Source of the DNA: Gammaproteobacteria bacterium | Lineage (GTDB): Bacteria; Pseudomonadota; Gammaproteobacteria; Steroidobacterales; UBA11654 | Assembly (NCBI GenBank): GCA_002717445.1 | Contig: PBDY01000030.1 | Location: 1-37,167, forward strand | Length of the DNA: 37,167 nt | Direction of reading: 5' to 3' | Shown: piece by piece, positions 7,365 through 16,563 of the stretch | Layout: each line of letters starts with the position of its first letter | Position numbering within the stretch: position 1 is the stretch's first letter | Made by a program: the position numbers and the translations under genes | The notes under the pieces: generated by a model | Seen by the model: only the letters and a program-made list of their open reading frames with translations | Told to the model about the DNA's origin: nothing | The model's database searches: none

Positions 7365-8903
7365 TCAATCTTTTTTATTGCAATCAATCTTTAATTTTTC
7401 ATATAAGTTTCTTGCAGCAATAAATGCAATTAATGCAAAGGGCAGACCGGTTGCAATAACGGATGTCTGCAATGCCGGCAAACCTCCGCCCATCAATAGG
7501 ATAATGGCTATTACTCCAAGGGTTAATGCCCAAACAACTCTTGTTATTATCGCAGGATCTCGCTGCACGGCATCACCCTGATTTGAAGAAGTCATCATGG
7601 CGCTGACCAGCGCACCTGAATCAGAGGAAGTCACAAAAAACGTAAGAATATTGATCAAAGAAAGACCCATTAGAAGAGTTGCGCCAGGGTACTGCTCTAA
7701 AAAAACAAAGAGCGATACTGAAATATCTTCGCTAACGGCATTTGCCAGTGACCCAGCTGCCGTAAATTCTTGATATATTGCTGCGTTTCCAAACACGCTC
7801 AACCATATAAAAACAATCAATGAGGGCAATAAAACAACCCCGAGGATAAATTCCTTGATGGTTCTACCATAGGAGATTCTTGCTATGAATAGACCCACAA
7901 AAGGTGACCATGCAAACCACCAACAATAATAGAATAATGTCCATGCATTTTGCCAGTCTGAGTTTCCGTAGGCATTTACATTGGTTGAAAGACTAATGAA
8001 ATTTTGGACGTAAGACCCCACGTTTTCTACAAACCCATCAAGAATATAACCAGTAGGCCCAGATAAAAATATCACCATCAAAAAACAACCACACAAAACC
8101 ATATTCAATTGAGAGAGCCTTTTTATGCCAGCATTCAGACCCAAAACAACACTGATAAGACCTAATAGAGTAATAATGATAATGACTACAAACTTTCCAA
8201 CAGAGGCTTCAGGACTTAATCCCTCTATTGGCATCCAGTAACTGTTTGCAATGTTAAGATATTCAAGGCCTGCACTTATCTGGCTTGCACCCAAACCCAG
8301 TGATGTGGCTATGCCAAAGACTGTTGCAAGAATGGCAAACACATCCACGATCACTCGACTCCAAGTATTTTCCAATCCAGCATCTACAAAGAATGAGCTG
8401 ACTCTAAAAGGCCTTCCTAGATTGAATGCAAAATATGCAAAGCATAATCCTACGACACCGTATATAGCCCAAGCATGAAAGCCCCAATGTAAAAATGTCA
8501 GATTCATTGATAAAGTAGCGCGCTCATTGAAAGAAGCACCTTGTTCAAAAAGTACCGATGAACTCAGGTGTGAAACAGGTTCTGCGACCGAGTAAAATAT
8601 TACTCCAATACCTAATCCAGCACTGAATAGCATAGCGATCCAATTTATAAAGTTAAATTCTGGTTTAGCACCGGCTCCACCCAATCGAATACTCCCAAAA
8701 CGACTAATTGCCATCCATATGCAAAAAATTAGAAAACCATTTGCACATAGAACGATTAGCCACCCAAAGTTATTAGCTATAAATGATTGTGTGCTATTAA
8801 AAAGATTACTGGCAGTGTCAAGCTTGACCAGGGTAACCCCTATGAAAGATGAGATAAGAAATAGAGAAATGAAGAATCTCTTGAAATCGATGCTTTTAAG
8901 CAT
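7365..8903 (-). CDS. BCCT-family transporter, probable glycine betaine importer
   Basis: The 512-residue protein has about 12 membrane segments. Two family signatures are clear: the glycine-rich stretch FSAGLGIGVIFYSVAEP in the segment that coordinates substrate and sodium, and FYYCWWFAWSPFVGLFIARI, the BCCT signature with the aromatic box (paired Trp, then Trp-Ser-Pro) that binds the trimethylammonium group in BetP. Next comes SYGRTIKEF. There are no long charged N- or C-terminal extensions of the BetP osmosensing type, which fits nutrient uptake rather than osmotic stress sensing. It is first in transcription order of a five-gene cassette, 66 bp ahead of the dimethylglycine dehydrogenase-like gene. 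A possible promoter lies at 8961-8988. Betaine is the best guess; carnitine or choline are alternatives. Confidence 0.9.
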   Translation of the reverse strand: MLKSIDFKRFFISLFLISSFIGVTLVKLDTASNLFNSTQSFIANNFGWLIVLCANGFLIFCIWMAISRFGSIRLGGAGAKPEFNFINWIAMLFSAGLGIGVIFYSVAEPVSHLSSSVLFEQGASFNERATLSMNLTFLHWGFHAWAIYGVVGLCFAYFAFNLGRPFRVSSFFVDAGLENTWSRVIVDVFAILATVFGIATSLGLGASQISAGLEYLNIANSYWMPIEGLSPEASVGKFVVIIIITLLGLISVVLGLNAGIKRLSQLNMVLCGCFLMVIFLSGPTGYILDGFVENVGSYVQNFISLSTNVNAYGNSDWQNAWTLFYYCWWFAWSPFVGLFIARISYGRTIKEFILGVVLLPSLIVFIWLSVFGNAAIYQEFTAAGSLANAVSEDISVSLFVFLEQYPGATLLMGLSLINILTFFVTSSDSGALVSAMMTSSNQGDAVQRDPAIITRVVWALTLGVIAIILLMGGGLPALQTSVIATGLPFALIAFIAARNLYEKLKIDCNKKD

Positions 8904-8960
8904 AATCAGAGAAAAGAATTCTTTTGTTCGGCATTTTTTTAAGAAAATTAGCTTTTGGAC

Positions 8961-8988
8961 AATCTATATCATCTTTATAGACAGTCAA
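8961..8988 (-). promoter_or_regulatory. Putative sigma-70 promoter of the betaine cassette
   Basis: Read on the minus strand, TTGACT (8983-8988) is followed after 16 bases by TAGATT (8961-8966). This leaves a leader of roughly 50 bases before the ATG at 8903. The -35 is good and the -10 is mediocre. The 262-base gap to the divergent TonB receptor must hold both promoters; on the plus strand a TATACT at 9108-9113 is a possible -10 without a convincing -35. Confidence 0.35.
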
Positions 8989-9165
8989 GCAATTATTGTT
9001 TTAATGTTTTTCTGGGTTAGAAATAAACCATTATTTATACGCTGAAACCCATAACTATCAGGGCTTTCAAGCATAATATGAATGAGTTATATAAATTTTA
9101 GGGTAAATATACTAGACTTATCGGATAAATATTAAATTTTTACTCGTCAAAGAGGGGTTACCATA

Positions 9166-11739
9166 ATGACAAGAAAACAACTTAAGGCCTTAAGAAGAAC
9201 AAAGGCTATCAAGAAGAAACAGAATATTAATAAGGCTCAATCAGCTGCTGCAATAGTTGCTGCAGGCGCCGTTCTGGCCACTTCTAATATAAGTGCTCAA
9301 ATTGAGGAAATTGTAGTTACATCAAGAAAGAAAGAGGAGACTCTTCAAGATGTACCGCTTCAAGTCTCAACACTGACTGAAGAATCTTTAGAGCAATCAG
9401 GAATCAATACCTTTGAAGACTATCTCTTGGAATTGCCAGGAGTTACTGCCGGAGGATCAGGTCCTGGTCAAAACACAATATATATTCGAGGACTTGCCTC
9501 GACGACACCTAACCTGACTACTGCAGGTGTTGCTGGTTTAGCGCCTAACGTTTCTTTCTACCTTGATGAGCAACCATTGGCTCAACCAGGAAGAAACCTA
9601 GATGTTTACGCAGCAGATATTGCTCGTATTGAGGTTCTATCAGGTCCACAAGGAACACTCTTCGGAGCGAGTTCACAAGCCGGTGTTGTAAGAATGATCA
9701 CTAACAAACCTAAAATAGGAGTCAGTGAGAGTAACGTTGAGTTCGAATACAGATTTACGCCAGAAGGCGACACAGGATCAAAAGTTGAAGCAATGGCGAA
9801 TATTCCTCTTGGAGAGAGTACTGCATTGAGGGTTGTTGCTTATATGGATGATAAAGGCGGTTATATCGACCAAGTTGCTGGCTCAGTGGATGCCAGTGAA
9901 TCGGCACGTTTCAGACCCGCTGGCTACGTGAGGCAAAATGGCCTTCCTGTATCGTCATCAAGAGCAGGCTTTCAAGCTGGAGCGGATCTGTCTGGTGCCA
10001 CGCTTATTCCAGCAGTTGCTATCCAAGAAGAAGATGCAAATGGAGTCGAGTATCAAGGCTTTAGAGCAGCTTTAGCTCAAGATCTTAGTGATGAATGGAC
10101 CGCTAATCTAGTTTTAGCGCATCAAACAATCGATGCCGATGGAGTTTTCTTTGCGGATCCAACATTGGGTGATTTAGAAATTCAAACATATACCGCAAAT
10201 GAAATAAGCGATGAATATGACAACATGAGTTTAACTCTTGAAGGCATGATCGGAGATCTTGAAGTCGTTTATGCGGGAGCTTACACCGATAGAGAAACCG
10301 ATCAGATGGTTGATTACACAGACTATCTTTTCGTTGGCCAATATCTCCCATATTATATTTGTGACTATTATGTAACTTATACAACGTATGCACCGGGCAA
10401 TGTTCCTACCGGAACTTGTGGTGCTCCTAACTTACTTGTTGATTCAACCACCAACACTGAAGTTAAAAGTCATGAAATTCGCATAAATGCAGAAATCAGT
10501 GACACGATGTCACTCACAGCTGGTGCGTTTATGAGTGATACTGAACTGACGGAATTGAACTTGTTTACTTACCCAGGTTCGGTCGGCAATGACATCACTT
10601 ATGCATGTAACTATGCTCTGACCGATACATCTGTATCCGGTTCGATCAATAATGCATCCCCTGGATGGTTCTCAGCTGGACCATTTTGTGAGCCGGTCAT
10701 CTTCTTTAACGACATTAAGAGAACCGATGAACAGAAAGGGTTCTTCGGTGAGCTTAATATCGCATTGAGTGATACCTCAGAACTTACTCTGGGTGCTCGC
10801 TGGTATGACATTGAGGTTGACTTTGAAGGTAGTGCGAACTCATCATTTTACAATGGGTTTGGTTCTCCAGACACGCAACAATTTGGATCCAACTTGTCCG
10901 CTCAATATGCGCCGGGCAATGCAAATGGTTATCCAGACAAAGCCAAAACAGACGGTGTGATTGGAAAGGTAACCTATTCTTGGAATCCAAGTGACGAGGT
11001 TATGTACTATCTCACATGGTCAGAAGGGTTTAGGCCCGGTCTTTTAAACAGACCTGTTGGTAGAACAAGCGCAGATGGTTCATACTCTGTTCCTGCTGAA
11101 ATCAAGTCGGATGAAATCACAAACTATGAGTTTGGTTGGAAAACGGTTCTTATGGATGGTCAGCTTCGATTCAATGGAAGTGCCTTTTATGTAGATGTTG
11201 AAGGGCTGCAAACAACCATATTTGATCCAAGCATTGTTAACCTATTCTTCTCTGATAATGCAGCAGATGGTGAAATCACAGGAGTAGAAGGTGACTTTAC
11301 TTACTACGCTGATAAAGAAGGATTGACTGTTTCTGGTGCTTTCTCATTATTGGATACTGAGATTACTAAGAAATTAGTACCTACCAATGATGTGATTCTC
11401 GGATCTGAAATGGCATTTGCCCCAGGTTTTCAAGCCAATTTAAGAGTGAGACAAGAATGGGAAATGTCAGATGGATACACTGGACATGCTCAATTTCAAT
11501 TGACTCATTCGGGTGATAGCTTTTCAGATGTTATGGAACCAAATAAAGCTCGACAACAACAATATAGCTATATCGATCTTCGTTTTGGGATGAGCGATGG
11601 CGAAACGACTGCTGAGTTTTACATTGATAACGTCACAGATGAAAGGGCTGAAATCAGTAATACCTTTGTGTTTGATAGGCAACGTGTGTCTTATATAAGA
11701 CCAATGACTATGGGCATAAGGTACAAGAAAAACTTTTAG
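9166..11739 (+). CDS. TonB-dependent outer-membrane receptor
   Basis: The 857-residue protein has a long basic signal region (10 Lys/Arg in the first 22 residues) before the hydrophobic stretch AAAIVAAGAVLATSNISAQ, then the TonB box (EEIVVTS, about 47-53). The plug domain carries the usual landmarks: DVPLQVSTLTEESL, ITNKPK and GPQGTLFGASSQAGVVRMI. A long beta-barrel follows, ending in a C-terminal Phe (GIRYKKNF). Such receptors import large or scarce nutrients across the outer membrane using TonB-ExbBD energy. The substrate cannot be read from sequence; the divergent betaine cassette is not evidence, since betaine passes porins. AGAGGGG precedes the ATG, and a strong terminator follows at 11764. 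Confidence 0.92.
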   Translation: MTRKQLKALRRTKAIKKKQNINKAQSAAAIVAAGAVLATSNISAQIEEIVVTSRKKEETLQDVPLQVSTLTEESLEQSGINTFEDYLLELPGVTAGGSGPGQNTIYIRGLASTTPNLTTAGVAGLAPNVSFYLDEQPLAQPGRNLDVYAADIARIEVLSGPQGTLFGASSQAGVVRMITNKPKIGVSESNVEFEYRFTPEGDTGSKVEAMANIPLGESTALRVVAYMDDKGGYIDQVAGSVDASESARFRPAGYVRQNGLPVSSSRAGFQAGADLSGATLIPAVAIQEEDANGVEYQGFRAALAQDLSDEWTANLVLAHQTIDADGVFFADPTLGDLEIQTYTANEISDEYDNMSLTLEGMIGDLEVVYAGAYTDRETDQMVDYTDYLFVGQYLPYYICDYYVTYTTYAPGNVPTGTCGAPNLLVDSTTNTEVKSHEIRINAEISDTMSLTAGAFMSDTELTELNLFTYPGSVGNDITYACNYALTDTSVSGSINNASPGWFSAGPFCEPVIFFNDIKRTDEQKGFFGELNIALSDTSELTLGARWYDIEVDFEGSANSSFYNGFGSPDTQQFGSNLSAQYAPGNANGYPDKAKTDGVIGKVTYSWNPSDEVMYYLTWSEGFRPGLLNRPVGRTSADGSYSVPAEIKSDEITNYEFGWKTVLMDGQLRFNGSAFYVDVEGLQTTIFDPSIVNLFFSDNAADGEITGVEGDFTYYADKEGLTVSGAFSLLDTEITKKLVPTNDVILGSEMAFAPGFQANLRVRQEWEMSDGYTGHAQFQLTHSGDSFSDVMEPNKARQQQYSYIDLRFGMSDGETTAEFYIDNVTDERAEISNTFVFDRQRVSYIRPMTMGIRYKKNF

Positions 11740-11763
11740 TTTTAAGATAAGCTAAAAATTAAG

Positions 11764-11788
11764 AAGGGAGCTTAGGCTCCCTTTTTAA
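11764..11788 (+). terminator. Rho-independent terminator after the first TonB receptor
   Basis: AAGGGAGC (11764-11771) pairs perfectly with GCTCCCTT (11776-11783) around the loop TTAG, and a run of T follows directly (to 11786). It starts 25 bases after the receptor stop and isolates that gene from the downstream sulfotransferase gene. Confidence 0.9.
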
Positions 11789-11828
11789 TTGGATAATAAG
11801 AATCATTATTTTTTCATTAACACAATAA

Positions 11829-13835
11829 ATGTCACAAACTCAATTAGACACATCTAAAGCGACCGAAGCTGTAAAGGAGGCTAGATTTGTCGAAGCACTT
11901 AGATTATTGAAATCAAATCTTGCAAAAGACCCAAATCATATTGATAGCCTATATTTGGCTGCAGTTAGCTCAAGGTATTTAAAGAATTATGATGATTCAA
12001 AAAAATACATAGAGAGTTTGTTGAGCAATGCTCCTGATATGGGGAGAGCTTACCAAGAATTAGGCCATCTCAATAGAGATACTGGGAATGAGGAAGATGC
12101 AATTAGGCATTACCGGCAGGCTTGCGAATTAAATCCTGCATTACCCTCGTGCTGGAACGCTTTATATAGTTACTTCAAAATGAATAAGAATCAGCCTGCC
12201 GCTGATCATGCATACATGCAAATGAATACTCTTCAGTCCATGCCAAGAGCTTTGCTTTACATAAGTCAGATTCTCAACGAAGGAAAACTAGGCATTGCAG
12301 AGGAAAAATGTAGAGAATTTCTTAAACAGTATCCAACCAACACGTTCGCAATGTCATTGTTATCTGAGATTGCTGATCGATTAGGGTATTTTGATGATGC
12401 AGAGTTTTTACTTGAAAGTGCGGTTAAATTAAACCCCGATGATGGGGAGCTTCGCATGAAATACGCAATGATTCTTCGTAAGAAACAAAAGTTCTCAAAG
12501 ACCATGGAGCAAGTAAACATATTGTGTGAACAATTCCCTGAAAATCTTTCATATCAGGCACAGAAAGCAAGTGAAATCATGCAAAACGGTGAGCACAATG
12601 AGGCAATTGATTTATTCGATGAAATCCTTCGAAAGAATCCATATAACTTTAGCATTCTTACATCCAAGGGCCACGCGCAAAAAACCTTAGGTAAGACAGA
12701 ACAAGCAATTAACAGTTACCAATCTGCATATAAAGTAAAACAAGATCATGGCGAAGCATTTTTCTCATTGGCTAATTTAAAAACATATTCTTTTACTAAA
12801 AATGAATTAAATAATATGAGGGAGCAACTCAAAAGGGTTGATCTAACATTGAGGGATAAATCCTACTTTCATTTTGCATTGGCTCAAGGTTGTGAGGCAG
12901 TTGGTGAATATGAAGAAGCATTTTTCCATCTCGATTCTGGCAACAAGATTAAAAATAAACAAAGCAAATATTCCATAGAAAGAATGGATGGAGAGTTACA
13001 AGCACAGATTGATGTATGCGATCAATCCTTCTTTGAAGGTCATGGCAATGGTGGCTATGAAACAAAGGATCCAATATTTATTCTGGGTCTACCGAGGGCT
13101 GGCTCAACCTTAATTGAACAAATATTGGCTTCGCATTCAATGATTGATGGAACGCTCGAACTTCCAAATATTCTTTCTATGGCGCAAAGCCTCAGAGGCG
13201 ATGATATTTATGGCAAGGAAGGCAATTATCCCAAAAGCATGAAAAATCTAACGCTTGAGCAAAGAATGGAAATGGGAAATAGATTTATAAATGATACGAG
13301 AATGCATAGAAAAGATGCTCCAAGATTTACCGATAAGATGCCCAATAATTTTCGTCACATTGGGCTGATTCACTTGATCATGCCAAATGCAAAGATTATT
13401 GATGCCAGAAGGTATCCTTTGGATTGTTGCTTCAGTATGTTCAAGCAGTTATTTGCCCAAGGACAAGAATTTACGTATGGGTTAGCTGAAGCAGGCAGCT
13501 ACTATAAAAGTTATGTTAAGCTGATGAATCATTGGGATGAGGTTTTACCAAATAAGATCTTGAGGGTTAATAATGAGGACATCATTGATGACTTAGAAGG
13601 TCAAGTGTCAAGAATGCTTGAATTTCTAGAACTGCCTTTTGAGGAATCTTGCATCACTTTCTATGAAACGGATCGGTCTGTCAGAACAGCAAGCTCAGAA
13701 CAGGTCAGAAAACCAATCAATAGGTCTGGAATGGATAGGTGGAAGCCATATGCAAAAAACCTGGAACCTTTATTGAATGGACTTGGGCGAGACCTTATTA
13801 AGCCTGATGATATTGAGCTTATTGAATCGAGTTGA
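11829..13835 (+). CDS. TPR-repeat sulfotransferase-family protein
   Basis: This 668-residue protein joins a TPR array (about residues 5-380; repeats such as AYQELGHLNRDTGNEEDAIRHY) to a sulfotransferase domain (about 412-650). The PAPS-binding 5' loop is FILGLPRAGSTLIEQIL, starting near residue 417, and the 3'-phosphate region is DARRYPLDCCFSMFKQLF. The family transfers sulfuryl groups from PAPS to an acceptor; in TPR fusions the repeats are thought to hold a protein or glycan acceptor. No signal peptide is visible, so it should be cytosolic. Such fusions are frequent in marine proteobacteria, mostly uncharacterised. No clear ribosome binding site lies before the ATG. It stands alone between the terminator and sdaA; the acceptor is unknown. 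Confidence 0.85.
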   Translation: MSQTQLDTSKATEAVKEARFVEALRLLKSNLAKDPNHIDSLYLAAVSSRYLKNYDDSKKYIESLLSNAPDMGRAYQELGHLNRDTGNEEDAIRHYRQACELNPALPSCWNALYSYFKMNKNQPAADHAYMQMNTLQSMPRALLYISQILNEGKLGIAEEKCREFLKQYPTNTFAMSLLSEIADRLGYFDDAEFLLESAVKLNPDDGELRMKYAMILRKKQKFSKTMEQVNILCEQFPENLSYQAQKASEIMQNGEHNEAIDLFDEILRKNPYNFSILTSKGHAQKTLGKTEQAINSYQSAYKVKQDHGEAFFSLANLKTYSFTKNELNNMREQLKRVDLTLRDKSYFHFALAQGCEAVGEYEEAFFHLDSGNKIKNKQSKYSIERMDGELQAQIDVCDQSFFEGHGNGGYETKDPIFILGLPRAGSTLIEQILASHSMIDGTLELPNILSMAQSLRGDDIYGKEGNYPKSMKNLTLEQRMEMGNRFINDTRMHRKDAPRFTDKMPNNFRHIGLIHLIMPNAKIIDARRYPLDCCFSMFKQLFAQGQEFTYGLAEAGSYYKSYVKLMNHWDEVLPNKILRVNNEDIIDDLEGQVSRMLEFLELPFEESCITFYETDRSVRTASSEQVRKPINRSGMDRWKPYAKNLEPLLNGLGRDLIKPDDIELIESS

Positions 13836-13876
13836 TGACTGTAAGATTAAAACTATGATTGATGCATTAAAAAGTT

Positions 13877-15277
13877 ATGGCCATTAGCGTTTTTGATCTT
13901 TTTAAGATTGGTATCGGGCCGTCCAGTTCGCATACCGTTGGCCCCATGATTGCGGCACGGAAATTTATGCTGAGCATAGAAGCATCCAATGAATTAGGAA
14001 AGGTGACTCGTATTCAATCTGAGATGTATGGTTCTCTTGGCGCCACTGGTAAGGCCCATGGCACGCCTAAAGCCATTATTTTGGGATTGGAGGGGGAGCA
14101 ACCCGATCAGGTTGATGCAACTCTAATCACCCAGCGAATCGAAAAAATCCATGCCGAAGGAAAAATCAACTTACTGGGAAAACAAATGATCGACTATGAT
14201 CAAGAGACAGACCTTAGGCATTTTCGAAGAAAATCACTTCCTTTTCATCCGAACGGAATGATGTTTACCGCCTTTGATGAGAAAGGTAAGCGATTGACCC
14301 AAAAAACTTACTATTCTGTAGGGGGTGGTTTTGTTGTGGATGATTCCAATGAAGATGGAAATTACATAGCTGAAGATGAAACCGCAATCACTTATCCCTA
14401 CGACACAGCTGCTGAGCTTTTAGATCACTGCAAAAAAGAATCACTCAAGATATCCGATGTAATGATGGAAAATGAGAATGCATGGCGACCAGAAAATAAA
14501 ACCCGTGAAGAGTTGCTTCATTTATGGTCTGTGATGGAAGAAGTCGTTAATTGTGGCATTGCCAATAAAGGAATTTTACCGGGCGGACTGAATGTCGAAC
14601 GTAGATCCCATAAGCTTCACGAAAAACTCACGCAAAAATCAAAAAAAGAACCCAATGATCCATTGACAATACTTGATTGGGTAACGCTTTATGCATTGGC
14701 AACCAACGAAGAGAATGCCGCAGGCGGGAGAGTGGTTACCGCACCTACCAATGGAGCAGCAGGCATTATCCCTGCTGTTTTACATTATTACATGCGGTTT
14801 GTGCCCAAAGCCGATGATGATGGAGCGGTTAGATTTTTATTAACTGCCGCTGCAATAGGTATTCTCTATAAAAAGAATGCATCCATCAGCGGTGCTGAGG
14901 TCGGCTGTCAAGGCGAAGTTGGCTCAGCTTGTTCAATGGCAGCTGGAGCACTAGCAGAAGTTCTTGGCGGCACGCCAGCACAAGTTGAAAATGCAGCTGA
15001 AATTGCCATGGAACATAATTTAGGGCTTACTTGTGATCCGATAGGTGGCCTGGTGCAAATACCCTGTATAGAGCGCAATGCTTCTGCATCGGTCAAAGCA
15101 ATCCATGCTGCCCGTATGGCACTTCAGGGAGACGGAACTCACTTTGTTTCGTTGGATAGAGTGATTCAAACAATGAGAAAGACCGGTGAAGATATGAATC
15201 TTAGATATAAAGAAACATCTCGCGGGGGGCTAGCAACGAATGTATTAGAGGTGCCTGTAAACATTATTGAATGCTAG
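13877..15277 (+). CDS. sdaA: L-serine ammonia-lyase (iron-sulfur L-serine dehydratase)
   Basis: The 466-residue protein is a single-chain L-serine deaminase with the beta domain first ([13 protein letters not shown] at about 12-24) and the alpha domain following. Cys344, Cys386 and Cys397 match the three cysteines that hold the 4Fe-4S cluster ([24 protein letters not shown]). It converts L-serine to pyruvate and ammonia in the cytoplasm. Length and layout match E. coli SdaA/SdaB. The next gene, malonyl-CoA decarboxylase, starts 17 bp after its stop, so the two may be cotranscribed. With the betaine cassette about 5 kb away, it could complete the glycine-to-serine-to-pyruvate route; that link is inference. 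Confidence 0.95.
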   Translation: MAISVFDLFKIGIGPSSSHTVGPMIAARKFMLSIEASNELGKVTRIQSEMYGSLGATGKAHGTPKAIILGLEGEQPDQVDATLITQRIEKIHAEGKINLLGKQMIDYDQETDLRHFRRKSLPFHPNGMMFTAFDEKGKRLTQKTYYSVGGGFVVDDSNEDGNYIAEDETAITYPYDTAAELLDHCKKESLKISDVMMENENAWRPENKTREELLHLWSVMEEVVNCGIANKGILPGGLNVERRSHKLHEKLTQKSKKEPNDPLTILDWVTLYALATNEENAAGGRVVTAPTNGAAGIIPAVLHYYMRFVPKADDDGAVRFLLTAAAIGILYKKNASISGAEVGCQGEVGSACSMAAGALAEVLGGTPAQVENAAEIAMEHNLGLTCDPIGGLVQIPCIERNASASVKAIHAARMALQGDGTHFVSLDRVIQTMRKTGEDMNLRYKETSRGGLATNVLEVPVNIIEC

Positions 15278-15294
15278 TATACTGCTGACCTCAT

Positions 15295-16545
15295 ATGAGC
15301 TTTTTCCAGAATCTAATTTCATCCATAAAGAGCGGACCGCTTAGGAGTCGCTATCTTAGGTCAAAAGATTTTGGCCATCTTCATGAAGATATCAATAAGG
15401 CTGTAGAGTCAGTCATGTCAAAAAGCGGAGAAGTTTCTTCACTGGTTTACGCAGAACATCTTTCCAACTTAATAGAAGATCTTGGCGATAAGCAATTTAT
15501 TGATTTCTTTAATTCTCTCTTAGAAAAATATGACATAGATTCAAATTCTTTATCAGAAGCGTCTAAAGAATATTCAAGGAATAAAACTCAAAGAAACTTA
15601 GAGGCAATTACTCAATCTTCTGAACCCCAATGGGTTGAGCTTTTCAGAAGATTGAACACGGTATCTGAAGGCACCCATAAATTGGTCAAACTCAGAGAGA
15701 GGATCAGGTCTCTTGAAAAAGATAACACTGACTTGGCGTTCTTTGATGTAGCCCTTTTAAATCTATTTAAGCATTGGTTTAATCCATCCTTTTTAGTCCT
15801 AGAACGAATAGATTGGTCAACTCCTGCCAGTATTTTAGAAAAGATAATTGCTTACGAGGCTGTTCATGAAATCAATTCATGGAGTGATCTCAGGGCCAGA
15901 TTGGAACCAGAAGATCGGAGATGCTTCGCCTTTTTTCATCCGCTCATACCCAATGAACCACTTATCTTTGTTGAGGTGGCATTGACCGATGATATGCCAA
16001 AGATGATTGATGAGGTGATCAAGATTGATAGAGGCATTACTCATCAGGAAGATATTAATACAGCAGTTTTTTATTCCATTTCAAGCTGTCAGGATGGCCT
16101 CTCAGGCATCTCATTTGGTAACTTTTTAATTAAAGAGGTAGTCCATAAGCTGAAACAAGAAAATGAAGACTTGGAAAGATTTGTGACGCTTTCGCCAGCA
16201 CCCAATTTTACAAAATGGCTTAAAGAAAAATCCATAGGCGAGAATATCGATGGAGACAGTCTTCTTAAACAAGCATTAATTTATCTTGCCGACTCAGATA
16301 GAGATGATGGGTTTCCCAATGATCCTGTCGCTCGATTTCATTTAGGCAATGGAGCTACTCTAGAAAGGGTCAATATAAATGCCGATCTATCTTTAAAAGG
16401 AATGCATCAGTCAAAAGGCGTCATGGTTAACTATCTATATGAGCTTGATTCATTAGAGAAGAACCACGAATTATTTTTTAAAACAAAAATAGTTCAACAA
16501 TCAGAAGGAATTAAAAGCCTTAGAAAAAAGTTCCAAATTCAGTAA
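15295..16545 (+). CDS. Malonyl-CoA decarboxylase
   Basis: The 416-residue protein matches the eukaryote/rhizobial-type malonyl-CoA decarboxylase. An N-terminal helical domain (about 1-160) is followed by a GNAT-like catalytic domain with FFHPLIPNEPLIFVEVAL, FYSISSCQDGLSGISFGNF (family catalytic Ser region), FVTLSPAPNFTKWL and DPVARFHLGNGATLERVN (catalytic His region). It decarboxylates malonyl-CoA to acetyl-CoA, used for malonate catabolism or control of malonyl-CoA level. It starts 17 bp after sdaA. No malonyl-CoA synthetase is nearby, so the source of malonyl-CoA is not shown. It converges on an MHS-type transporter gene, which could import a carboxylate, although the opposite strands argue against one operon. 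Confidence 0.9.
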   Translation: MSFFQNLISSIKSGPLRSRYLRSKDFGHLHEDINKAVESVMSKSGEVSSLVYAEHLSNLIEDLGDKQFIDFFNSLLEKYDIDSNSLSEASKEYSRNKTQRNLEAITQSSEPQWVELFRRLNTVSEGTHKLVKLRERIRSLEKDNTDLAFFDVALLNLFKHWFNPSFLVLERIDWSTPASILEKIIAYEAVHEINSWSDLRARLEPEDRRCFAFFHPLIPNEPLIFVEVALTDDMPKMIDEVIKIDRGITHQEDINTAVFYSISSCQDGLSGISFGNFLIKEVVHKLKQENEDLERFVTLSPAPNFTKWLKEKSIGENIDGDSLLKQALIYLADSDRDDGFPNDPVARFHLGNGATLERVNINADLSLKGMHQSKGVMVNYLYELDSLEKNHELFFKTKIVQQSEGIKSLRKKFQIQ

Positions 16546-16563
16546 CCAGCTAAAACAAATTTT

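Noticed and set aside
9013-9051. Operator dyad in the divergent region between the BCCT and TonB receptor genes
   Set aside because: TGGGTT and AACCCA are only six bases each and 27 bases apart, too weak to claim.
9166-9300. Tat signal peptide on the first TonB receptor
   Set aside because: The Arg-Arg pair (LRRTKA) lacks the S-R-R-x-F-L-K pattern and sits too far from the hydrophobic core.
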